From Verrucomicrobia bacterium UBA1263 (GTDB lineage Bacteria; Verrucomicrobiota; Verrucomicrobiia; Limisphaerales; UBA1412), in the NCBI GenBank assembly GCA_002308515.1, contig DBVN01000048.1, positions 1,236 to 9,830 of the forward strand: 8,595 nt of DNA. The letters are read 5' to 3'. How positions within the stretch are numbered: position 1 is the first letter of the stretch; each line of letters opens with the position of its first letter. This document shows, piece after piece, positions 1 to 6,087 of this stretch. The translations under genes and the position numbers were made by a program. Under the pieces are notes generated by a model. It had not been told where the DNA came from, searched no databases, and saw only the letters and a program-made list of their open reading frames with translations.

Positions 1-197
1 TAGCCGAATTCCTCGCGTGTCCAGACCTCCGGGGAGAACTGGGCCGGGATCTCGCCCGACTTGGCCAGATAATTTCGTGTTCCGGTGGCGCGGACACCAA
101 AGGCCATGTCGGCGTCTTTGGCATCGGCGATGATGAACGCTTTGGAAGAAGGGTTCGCGTGGATTTCCTGCAGCTTTTTATCCAGAGATTTGATCAT
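1..197 (-). CDS. Unrecognised protein, N-terminal 65 residues (gene runs off the window)
   Basis: An open frame begins with ATG at 197 on the minus strand and is cut by the window edge after 65 codons. It starts 7 bp after the stop of the dehydrogenase gene, so it is probably the next gene of the microcompartment operon. The start region reads MIKSLDKKLQEIHANPSSKA, followed by FIIADAKDADMAFG at residues 21-34, which looks like an early beta strand with an acidic/Lys turn. I do not recognise a characterised family with certainty. From memory, similar openings occur in conserved PVC-superphylum proteins thought to be TIM-barrel aldolase-like, but that is weak recall and the catalytic part lies outside the window. 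There is no signal peptide or membrane segment in the visible part, so it is likely cytosolic. The ribosome site is poor: the 20 bases before the ATG are AT-rich without a GGAG core. Confidence 0.7.
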   Translation of the reverse strand, partial: MIKSLDKKLQEIHANPSSKAFIIADAKDADMAFGVRATGTRNYLAKSGEIPAQFSPEVWTREEFG

Positions 198-204
198 AAG
201 AAAA

Positions 205-1128
205 TTAATTCACTTTTGAGAAAGTTTCCTGGAGAGCCCGCGCGGAGCTTTGGAGACCGAGTTTTTCACGCGGCCACAGTCCGATCTCGATCTGATCCAG
301 TACACCGGTACGGCCAATGACGGTCGGTACGCTCAGGCAGACATCTTTGATACCGTAGGCGCCCTGCTGTTCCGAAGAGACAGGCAGGATGCACTTTTTA
401 TCCAGCAGAATGGCATGGACGACCTCGCGGATGGAAATGGCCACTGCCCAGCCCGCGCCGCCCTTGCGGGAGATGACCTCGGCGCCACTGCCGCGGGTGC
501 GTTCGGATATCTTGTTCTGCATGGCGGTGTTCATGCACGGCAGACCCGTCAGCGGGAAACCGTTGACGCTGGCGGATGACCAGATGGGAACCATGGAATC
601 GCCGTGTTCGCCCAGCATGATGGCCTTGACCTGGCTGGGAGCCAGCTTCAGCTCCTGAGCGATCAGCGAGGAGAAACGGCAGGTATCGAGCATCGTGCCC
701 AGACCAATGACCTGCTGCCAGGGCAGTCCGAGTTCGCGCACGGCCAGACGCGTCAAAATGTCCACCGGATTGGAAACGACAAAGACGATGGCTTCCTTCT
801 TCATGCCGGCAGCCTTGATGCTGCCCAGGATCTGCAGAAAGAGGGAGGCATTGCGGTTGATCAGATCCAGACGGGACTCATCGGGTTTGCGACGGAGTCC
901 GGCTGTGATCAGGAAGATATCGCTGTCGGCCGCCGCGGCATAGTCGCCGGCGTAGATTTTTTGATCTGTGCCGAAAGCGGTACCGTGCAGCAGGTCCAGG
1001 GCTTCACCCTCGGCCGCCGCCTGGTTCGCGTCCAGGATCTGGATCTCAGAGACGAGACCGCCGCATTGCAGCGCGTAAGCCGCGCAGGCACCCACACGGC
1101 CGCCGCCGCCAATTACTGTGACTTTCAT
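205..1128 (-). CDS. Lactate/malate dehydrogenase family protein (NAD-dependent 2-hydroxyacid dehydrogenase)
   Basis: A 307-residue protein of normal family length. The NAD-binding glycine motif GGGGRVG is at residues 7-13 and Asp33 ends the second strand, favouring NAD over NADP. Catalytic positions are present: the active-site loop at 80-86 (RKPDESR, Arg86 matching Arg109 of dogfish LDH numbering), Asp148 and Arg151 (Asp168/Arg171), and His175 in GEHGDS (His195). The substrate-specificity position equivalent to 102 is Arg80, as in malate dehydrogenases, whereas lactate dehydrogenases have Gln. GEHGDS and LDTCRF are more LDH-like, so the true substrate is open. In PVC-type microcompartment loci this gene is usually called a lactate dehydrogenase and proposed to recycle NAD(H) while interconverting lactate and pyruvate. 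No encapsulation peptide is evident. It lies 20 bp after the aldolase, and the intervening spacer is AT-rich without a Shine-Dalgarno core. The family call is firm, the substrate is not. Confidence 0.93.
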   Translation of the reverse strand: MKVTVIGGGGRVGACAAYALQCGGLVSEIQILDANQAAAEGEALDLLHGTAFGTDQKIYAGDYAAAADSDIFLITAGLRRKPDESRLDLINRNASLFLQILGSIKAAGMKKEAIVFVVSNPVDILTRLAVRELGLPWQQVIGLGTMLDTCRFSSLIAQELKLAPSQVKAIMLGEHGDSMVPIWSSASVNGFPLTGLPCMNTAMQNKISERTRGSGAEVISRKGGAGWAVAISIREVVHAILLDKKCILPVSSEQQGAYGIKDVCLSVPTVIGRTGVLDQIEIGLWPREKLGLQSSARALQETFSKVN

Positions 1129-1148
1129 CTTGTACTAATTCTTAAAAG

Positions 1149-2195
1149 TTAATTTTTCAGTTTGTTGACGATCATTTCGGTGATGTTTTTCACCAATTCT
1201 TCCGCGTCAGCGGTGTCGGCGTTGTTTTCGGGCTGCCGGGGCAGACCGCAGACAACACCCGGATGCCATTCATTATTGTCGCAGAGCTCGCACTCCTTCA
1301 GACCGTAGCGGCTGTCCGGGAAGCCCATGGATTTCTTGATCTTGAGCAGTTCACGAACTTTGTCGCGGGAAATGGTCTTCAGATCAGTGCCCAGCTGAGT
1401 GGCAAAGACGATCGTGCGGCAATAGGCATCCACGATCTCCATCTTCCAGTAAGCGTCTTCCACACTGGTTCCCCACGTTACCACGCCATGGTTGGCCATG
1501 AGGATGGTGTTGTGTTCTTTGACCAGAGCGGCGACGGTTTTGCCCATTTCAATGGAACCGGGAGTGGAGTAGTCCGCGATGGGAGCCACGCCGACCAGGA
1601 TCTCCATTTCGGGGATCATACAGGTGGGCGGCTGGATACGGGCCACCGCGAACGCTGTCGCGTGGGGCGGATGAGCGTGTACACAGGAGACGGCTTTGGG
1701 CTGAGCCTTCATCATCTCCAGGTGCATCAAAATTTCACTGGTACGCTTCTTGGTTCCGGCTTTCTGATTGCCGTTCATATCCACGAAACCCATATCCGAG
1801 GGTTTCAGGAAGCCTTTGGACACCATAGTCGGAGTGCAGAGGACCAGATCTTTGGCTACACGGATGGAGATATTGCCACCGTTGCCGTCCACATAGTCAC
1901 GTTCCCAGATGCGCCGTCCAATGTCGCAGATATCTTCCTTGAGCTTGTTGATCTCAGGCGAATTGAAGAAAGACTCAATGTTGGTCACCTCGCGTTCACA
2001 GGGAGGAACGTTGGAAGCGGCACAGGCCGCCGCGGCTGCGACGGGGCAGGAGGGCGCTCCCTGGGGTTTGATATTCCGGGCATTGAGCATATCTCTGGCC
2101 GAGGGAGTATAAATCGCGTCCACCGGCAGGGATGACAGATCACCGCCGTTGGCGATAAGCGCTTCGATATCCCGCGTGCTTATAACTTTTTTCAT
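1149..2195 (-). CDS. Class II aldolase (fuculose/rhamnulose-1-phosphate aldolase type) with BMC-associated N-terminal domain and C-terminal targeting helix
   Basis: A 348-residue zinc-dependent aldolase of the FucA/AraD superfamily, expected to cleave fuculose-1-phosphate and/or rhamnulose-1-phosphate to dihydroxyacetone phosphate and L-lactaldehyde; it is the likely signature enzyme of the compartment. The core runs from about 82 to 290: phosphate-loop GNGGN at 104-108, general-base Glu154 (TSEILMH), zinc ligands His173 and His175 (VHAH) and His236 (ANHG). FucA of E. coli is about 215 residues, so this protein is extended at both ends. Residues 1-40 contain LPVDAIYTPSARD, resembling the N-terminus of EutT-type proteins, followed by an Ala/Cys-rich linker (46-66). 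After the core, C302-x-x-C305 with His311 and Cys316 could bind a metal. The last 19 residues (about 330-348) form an amphipathic helix after an Asn/Asp-rich linker, fitting an encapsulation peptide. The start ATG overlaps the stop of the upstream BMC-P gene as ATGA, implying translational coupling. Confidence 0.93.
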   Translation of the reverse strand: MKKVISTRDIEALIANGGDLSSLPVDAIYTPSARDMLNARNIKPQGAPSCPVAAAAACAASNVPPCEREVTNIESFFNSPEINKLKEDICDIGRRIWERDYVDGNGGNISIRVAKDLVLCTPTMVSKGFLKPSDMGFVDMNGNQKAGTKKRTSEILMHLEMMKAQPKAVSCVHAHPPHATAFAVARIQPPTCMIPEMEILVGVAPIADYSTPGSIEMGKTVAALVKEHNTILMANHGVVTWGTSVEDAYWKMEIVDAYCRTIVFATQLGTDLKTISRDKVRELLKIKKSMGFPDSRYGLKECELCDNNEWHPGVVCGLPRQPENNADTADAEELVKNITEMIVNKLKN

Positions 2196-2503
2196 GATTC
2201 AAACGGATTGTAAAAAACTTGATCTACGATTGCCGCGTCAATGGCATCTATCGGAGTGGGAACTTCAAAAGGAGCCGCGGCTTCCGCTCCTTCTACATAA
2301 CCAATGATATCGCCCACACCGCCGCCGAGGTCGTCATACACGACCGGGCTGGGGCCTTTGGAGAGCGTGGAAAGCTCCTGACCGTTGGCCAGGGTCTGCA
2401 CTGCCTCGCGGCCGCAGGGATCCACGATCAGCCAGCGCGCGCCCTTCAACGCGGGACACGCTACGCTGAGAGTGACTCTTCCTATGACTCTGCCCAGTTT
2501 CAT
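2192..2503 (-). CDS. BMC-P shell vertex protein (EutN/CcmL family), third copy
   Basis: A 103-residue pentameric shell protein predicted to cap microcompartment vertices. The EutN/CcmL fold shows in MKLGRVIGRVTLS at the start, the central strand WLIVDPC (24-30), the turn VVYDDLGGGVGDIIGYVEG (54-72) and the closing strand AAIVDQV (90-96). I place the start at ATG 2503 rather than further upstream: the same frame stays open to 2689, but the extension is arginine/serine-rich low-complexity sequence overlapping the neighbouring BMC-P gene and is unlike the family, while MKLGRV is the canonical family start. This start overlaps the previous stop as ATGA, and its own stop overlaps the aldolase start as ATGA, so three genes in a row are translationally coupled. 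The insert at residues 74-84 (EAAAPFEVPTP) before the final strand distinguishes it from the other two BMC-P copies here. Confidence 0.93.
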   Translation of the reverse strand: MKLGRVIGRVTLSVACPALKGARWLIVDPCGREAVQTLANGQELSTLSKGPSPVVYDDLGGGVGDIIGYVEGAEAAAPFEVPTPIDAIDAAIVDQVFYNPFES

Positions 2504-2766
2504 GCGGTGACTTCGTCCACGATGCCAATAATGATATAGCGGGCTGGGCTCCGGGGATCGTCCACGATCTTGCGTGCCGTCAGACCATCCGAGGAGAGGT
2601 TGACCCGCTGATGCATTCCGGCTCCGAGTGGGTCGATGGCTACCAGCGGGGCTCCGGTCGGTTTCCCGTCCAGACCCTCCGGCTGACAAAGGATGAGCCT
2701 TTGTCCCGCCAGGCTTTTATGCTTTTGCGTGGCAACCACGTTTCCAACCACTCGCGCCAGTAACAT
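2500..2766 (-). CDS. BMC-P shell vertex protein (EutN/CcmL family), second copy
   Basis: An 88-residue protein of typical EutN/CcmL length, expected to form pentamers at shell vertices. It opens with MLLARVVGNVVAT, has the family strand RLILCQPE (23-30), a short loop, then VAIDPLGAGMHQRVNLSSDG (42-61) and the C-terminal strand YIIIGIVDEV (77-86), all classic positions. The variant LSSDG and the segment ARKIVDDPRSPARY (64-77) match the CcmL-like subgroup that lacks the 'VEGREAA' type insert. The start follows the aldehyde dehydrogenase stop by 3 bp and has a close AGGAA element just before the ATG. It overlaps the next BMC-P gene by ATGA. Having several BMC-P paralogues is typical of PVC-type compartments; they may form mixed or alternative pentamers. 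Confidence 0.94.
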   Translation of the reverse strand: MLLARVVGNVVATQKHKSLAGQRLILCQPEGLDGKPTGAPLVAIDPLGAGMHQRVNLSSDGLTARKIVDDPRSPARYIIIGIVDEVTA

Positions 2767-2769
2767 TTC

Positions 2770-4203
2770 CTAGTAAATCCTCAGATTATCCACCATCACG
2801 CAGCGGCGAATGCGCGTGAATGTGCGGGGAGTTGTAATGCCTTCGCCGGTAGGTGTGGCGATCGAGAAACTCGCGTAGCCTTCACCACCGCTGCCCAGAC
2901 CGCAGGTGGAAGGACCGTTCTTGACAAAGATGGTCGTATCCAGCGCGCGGGCCATGGCCGTCATGTGATTCACATCATAAGAGTGGATGATGGCCGTGTG
3001 CTTGTAATTGTGCTCCGCTTCCAGGGATCTCTTGATGCCTTCCTCCACGTCGCGAACTTTGACGATGGGGATGAAGGGCATCATCTGCTCTTCCTGTACG
3101 AACAGGTGAGAAGCGTCTGTTTCCGCGTAGAGCATTTCCGTGGAAGCCGGGACACTGGTTCCGGCCACTTTGGCCAGAACGCTGGGATCGCGGCCTACCA
3201 GATCGCGGTTGACGGCCAGATGGCCGTTCTGCGCGGGCACGAAAGCTTCTTTGGTCAGGCGTTCGACTTGCGCGTCTGTCAATTTCACAGCGCCGGCGCG
3301 TGCCATAGCGTCCATGAATTGATTGAACACTCTTTCGACGACAAAGACTTCCTTTTCACCGATGCAGAGCAGGTTATTGTCATAAGCGCCGCCGATGATG
3401 ATATCGCGGGCCGCTTTTTCCACGTTGGCGGTTTCATCCACCAGCACCGGAGGATTGCCCGGACCGGCGCAGACGGAACGTTTGCCGCTCTTCATGGCCG
3501 CTTTGACGACACCGGGACCGCCGGTGACGCAGAGCAGTTTGACATAAGGGCTCTCGGTGATGGCTTTGAAGGAATCCAGGGTCGGCTGTTCCACGATGGA
3601 GGCCAGGTTCTCGATCCCCAGTTCGCGGTAGATGGCTTCATTGATCACACGGGCGGCAGTCGCCGCGCAGCGGCAGGCGCTCGGATGAGGATTGAAGACG
3701 ACCGCGTTGCCGGCCGCTACCATGCTGATGATATTGCAGCAGAGGGTAGGGATGGAGTGTGTACTCGGTGTGATGGCTCCGATGACACCAAAGGGGGTGA
3801 ACTCTTCCATGGTGATGCCATGGTCGCCGCTCATTCCGTTGGGTTTGAGGAACTCGACACCGGGCAGATTCTTCAGACCCAGCAGTTTGTCGATTTTATG
3901 ATCCAGACGGCCGATGTGAGTTTCATCCAACTCGATGCGCCCCCACTCAGAGGCGTTGTCCGTCGTCAGTTTTTTAACGATGTTGATGACCGTCTTGCGG
4001 CCAGCGACACCTTTTTCCTGAAGTTGTTTATAGGCAGCCTGCGCTGCTTCACAAGCTTCTGATGCGTCCTGGAAGACACCGAAATGGCGTTTTCCGGCGC
4101 ATTTACATCCGCACGCGGCACCTTTGGAGGCGCTGTCGCCGAGGCGGTTCAGTACCTGTTCGACGACTTCGCGGATCAATGCTTCGTTGACACCGTTACT
4201 CAT
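2770..4203 (-). CDS. pduP: CoA-acylating aldehyde dehydrogenase (PduP/EutE family) with N-terminal encapsulation peptide
   Basis: A 477-residue acylating aldehyde dehydrogenase, expected to oxidise the aldehyde released by the aldolase (probably lactaldehyde) to an acyl-CoA with NAD+ and CoA inside the shell. Residues 5-22 form an amphipathic helix (VNEALIREVVEQVLNRLG) of the encapsulation-peptide type, followed by a linker carrying C31-x-C33-x-C35, then the dehydrogenase fold from about 40. Family landmarks: FGVIGAITPSTHSIPT (138-153), NPHPSA (171-176), the nucleotide-binding segment VTGGPGVVKAAMKSGKR (226-242), AGPGNPP (246-252), and the catalytic cysteine Cys280 in NNLLCIGEKEV. The end CVMVDNLRIY matches the EutE/PduP terminus. 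Length is near EutE and PduP (about 460-470), the excess lying in the Cys-rich linker. It lies 8 bp after a BMC-P gene and 3 bp before the next, so it sits inside the shell-gene block. Family assignment is firm; the exact aldehyde is inferred from context. Confidence 0.96.
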   Translation of the reverse strand: MSNGVNEALIREVVEQVLNRLGDSASKGAACGCKCAGKRHFGVFQDASEACEAAQAAYKQLQEKGVAGRKTVINIVKKLTTDNASEWGRIELDETHIGRLDHKIDKLLGLKNLPGVEFLKPNGMSGDHGITMEEFTPFGVIGAITPSTHSIPTLCCNIISMVAAGNAVVFNPHPSACRCAATAARVINEAIYRELGIENLASIVEQPTLDSFKAITESPYVKLLCVTGGPGVVKAAMKSGKRSVCAGPGNPPVLVDETANVEKAARDIIIGGAYDNNLLCIGEKEVFVVERVFNQFMDAMARAGAVKLTDAQVERLTKEAFVPAQNGHLAVNRDLVGRDPSVLAKVAGTSVPASTEMLYAETDASHLFVQEEQMMPFIPIVKVRDVEEGIKRSLEAEHNYKHTAIIHSYDVNHMTAMARALDTTIFVKNGPSTCGLGSGGEGYASFSIATPTGEGITTPRTFTRIRRCVMVDNLRIY

Positions 4204-4211
4204 GGTTCAAT

Positions 4212-4523
4212 CTAATTTCCAGCGGTATATACTTTCTTGCCCAACACGTCCACCGTATCCACGATCCCGATGATGACAGCGTCCACAGGCGCTTGTTTCA
4301 TCCCCGGAGCCAATCTGGCGGAGCTGCCCTGGCAGAAGAGAACAAGTTCTCCTACGCCGGCGCCCACCGAATCAACGGCAACGAACGTCGTTCCCAATTC
4401 CTTGAGAGCGGTTGGATTTTTTTCGTCAGCCACCATGGGCCGCAGTACGAGCAGCTTGCGCCCCTCCATCGCGGCATCCTTCTTGGTAGCGACGACAACC
4501 CCTACTACCTGGGCCAGATACAT
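4212..4523 (-). CDS. BMC-P shell vertex protein (EutN/CcmL family), first copy
   Basis: A 103-residue EutN/CcmL-type pentameric shell protein. It begins MYLAQVVGVVVATKK, the most conserved opening of the family, with the second strand KLLVLRPM (23-30), the loop segment TTFVAVDSVGAGVGELVLFC (45-64) and GSSARLAP (66-73), and the final strand AVIIGIVDTVDV (82-93). Compared with the shorter BMC-P copy it has a longer loop after residue 30 and a C-terminal tail of about 10 residues (LGKKVYTAGN). The gene starts 3 bp after a BMC-H stop and ends 8 bp before the aldehyde dehydrogenase, so it is tightly packed in the operon. Its role is vertex closure; pentamer formation is family knowledge, not shown by the sequence. 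Confidence 0.95.
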   Translation of the reverse strand: MYLAQVVGVVVATKKDAAMEGRKLLVLRPMVADEKNPTALKELGTTFVAVDSVGAGVGELVLFCQGSSARLAPGMKQAPVDAVIIGIVDTVDVLGKKVYTAGN

Positions 4524-4526
4524 ACT

Positions 4527-4835
4527 CTAGCGAGCGGCCGGTGTTGTTGCAGCTTTGGGAGCCTGAGGCAGGACGAGTTTGACATCGTCATTCGGGCGCG
4601 CGATGACATGCGCGCTGACGACTTGTCCGCCGGTTGTTTTGATTGCCGCGACACCGGCATCTACTGCCGCCTGCACCGCTGCCACATCACCCACTACAAC
4701 GGCAGTCACCATGGCGTTGCCGACTTGTTTCATCGGACCAGCCAGCTGCACATTGGCCGCTTTGAGCATTGCGTCGGTACCCTGTACGAGGGCGACCAAA
4801 CCACGGGTTTCCAGCATTCCTATTGCTTGTACCAT
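4527..4835 (-). CDS. BMC-H hexameric shell protein, copy 3, with C-terminal tail
   Basis: A 102-residue single-domain BMC protein (PduA/CcmK type) that should form hexameric shell facets. The fold is complete: MVQAIGMLETRGLVALVQGTD at the start, the interface lysine Lys25 (MLKAANV), the pore loop QVGNAM at 37-42, VVVGDVAAVQAAVDAG (46-61), and the edge motif VIARP at 77-81. The pore loop is V-G-N-A, different from the I-G-S-G/I-G-G-A loops of the other two copies, so its hexamer should have a distinct central pore. It has a Pro/Ala-rich tail of about 12 residues after position 90 not found in the 89-residue copy. This gene has one of the clearer ribosome sites of the operon, AAGGA 8-9 bases before the ATG. 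It follows the acetate-kinase-like gene by 20 bp and precedes a BMC-P gene by 3 bp. Confidence 0.96.
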   Translation of the reverse strand: MVQAIGMLETRGLVALVQGTDAMLKAANVQLAGPMKQVGNAMVTAVVVGDVAAVQAAVDAGVAAIKTTGGQVVSAHVIARPNDDVKLVLPQAPKAATTPAAR

Positions 4836-4855
4836 AAAAATTTCCTTTTAATTAC

Positions 4856-6043
4856 TTAATGATTTTCTAAAAAACGTTTCACTTCCCTGGCAATGACAAG
4901 TTCCTCATTGGTCGGGACTACAAAAATTTTAACTTTAGAGTCCGCCGCGCTGATTTCGACCTCCTGGCCGGAAGGAGCGTTAGCGTTCTTTTCTTCATCC
5001 AGTTTTATACCTAGCTGATCGAGATCGGCGCAGATGCGTGACCGCAGCCACGGGTTGTTCTCCGCGATGCCCGCGGTAAAGACGAATCCATCCAGACCGT
5101 TCATCTGGAGGAAGTAAGCACCCAGCCAGTGGCGTGCCTGCCAAACCAGGACATCAATGGCCAGTTTGGCATCTTCATTGCCGTTTTGGGCTTCCTTATA
5201 GATGTCGCGCATGTCATTGAAACCGCCGGAGAGAGCCTTCAGACCACCTTCTTTGGAGAGGGCGTATTCGACTTGCTCCACGGTGAGTTTCTGACGGCGC
5301 ATCATCAAGGGGATCGCGAAAGCATCCAATTCGCCTACGCGGTTATTCTGCGGCAGACCCGCCTGCGGGGTCATTCCCATACTGTTGCACATACCGACAC
5401 CGTTGAGGATCGCTGTCAGGGAGGAGCTTCCGCCCAGGTGACAGGATACGACCCGGAGATCCGGTTTGTTGATGGGAGTGGCTCCATTGTTGACATAGAG
5501 CATCCGCACGCGTTCGGCCACATCGCTCCGGCCCAGCAGCTCAGCGGATCTCTCCGCGATGAACTTATGGCTGGCTCCGTGGAATCCCCAGCGGCGCACA
5601 CCTTCGTCATACCAGTTCTTGGGAACCGCGTACCGCACGGCAGCCTTGGGAGCCCACTGATAGAATGAGGTCTCGAAAAGGCCGATCATCGGAGTGCAAG
5701 GCATTTTCTTGGAGAAAATGCGCACGCCGTTGATGTAGGGCGGGTTATGCGCGGGAGCCACCTCACGGTAGGCTTCCATGGCCTGCAGCACCCGTTCATC
5801 CATCCGGACACAGCCGGTGATGTCGCGGGCAATGATGGGTTTGAATCCCACCGCCGCCAGGTCTTTTTCGCTGGTAATGAAGCCGCCGTTCTTCAACTCG
5901 CTCAAACAGGAGTCGATCGCGGCCGCATAGTCCGTTACTCGTTCAAATCCGCCTCGTGTCAGGAGTTTCTCCTCTGTACCGCCGCAGTCAAACAAGCGGT
6001 ATTTCAGCGAGGTGGAACCTAGATTAGCAACCAGTATCTTCAC
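4856..6043 (-). CDS. Acetate/propionate kinase (AckA/PduW/TdcD) family protein with atypical active site
   Basis: A 395-residue member of the ASKHA acetokinase family; in this setting it would be expected to turn an acyl-phosphate made by PduL (perhaps lactyl-phosphate) into the acid with ATP formation. It starts at GTG 6043, the only sensible start since translation from there gives the family opening MKILVANLGSTSLK with Asn7, Ser10, Ser12 and Lys14. Further landmarks by comparison with Methanosarcina AckA: His99 (His123), His155 in GFHGASH (His180), Arg235 in NNRVGELD (Arg241), FTAGIAEN at 322-329 and Glu380 in TNEELVIA (Glu384). Three usual positions differ: HRVVHGG is replaced by FKPIIAR (67-73; Arg91 becomes Lys68), Asp148 is Glu124 in FETSF, and the Asn211 position in HLGNG is Gly205. 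Substrate or even activity may therefore be altered. It lies between two BMC-H genes, 44 bp after one and 20 bp before the other, and has no clear Shine-Dalgarno element. Confidence 0.92.
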   Translation of the reverse strand: MKILVANLGSTSLKYRLFDCGGTEEKLLTRGGFERVTDYAAAIDSCLSELKNGGFITSEKDLAAVGFKPIIARDITGCVRMDERVLQAMEAYREVAPAHNPPYINGVRIFSKKMPCTPMIGLFETSFYQWAPKAAVRYAVPKNWYDEGVRRWGFHGASHKFIAERSAELLGRSDVAERVRMLYVNNGATPINKPDLRVVSCHLGGSSSLTAILNGVGMCNSMGMTPQAGLPQNNRVGELDAFAIPLMMRRQKLTVEQVEYALSKEGGLKALSGGFNDMRDIYKEAQNGNEDAKLAIDVLVWQARHWLGAYFLQMNGLDGFVFTAGIAENNPWLRSRICADLDQLGIKLDEEKNANAPSGQEVEISAADSKVKIFVVPTNEELVIAREVKRFLENH

Positions 6044-6087
6044 AGAGATGCTAAAGTGTGTAGTTTTTCTCCAGTGTCAGTTGATGA

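Noticed and set aside
604..1152. 182-codon open frame on the plus strand opposite the dehydrogenase
   Set aside because: It is entirely antisense to a complete LDH/MDH-family gene and its translation looks random.
1263..2135. 290-codon open frame on the plus strand opposite the aldolase
   Set aside because: Same character as other antisense shadows, with no family resemblance and no ribosome site; the aldolase on the other strand is unambiguous.
2504..2689. Upstream extension of the third BMC-P gene
   Set aside because: The added residues are Arg/Ser/Gly-rich, overlap the neighbouring BMC-P gene in another frame and precede the canonical family start MKLGRV.
2965..4062. 365-codon open frame on the plus strand opposite the aldehyde dehydrogenase
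   Set aside because: The antisense translation is His/Asp/Gly/Arg-rich with no recognisable domain, and the minus-strand enzyme is complete with its catalytic motifs. It is a codon-bias shadow.
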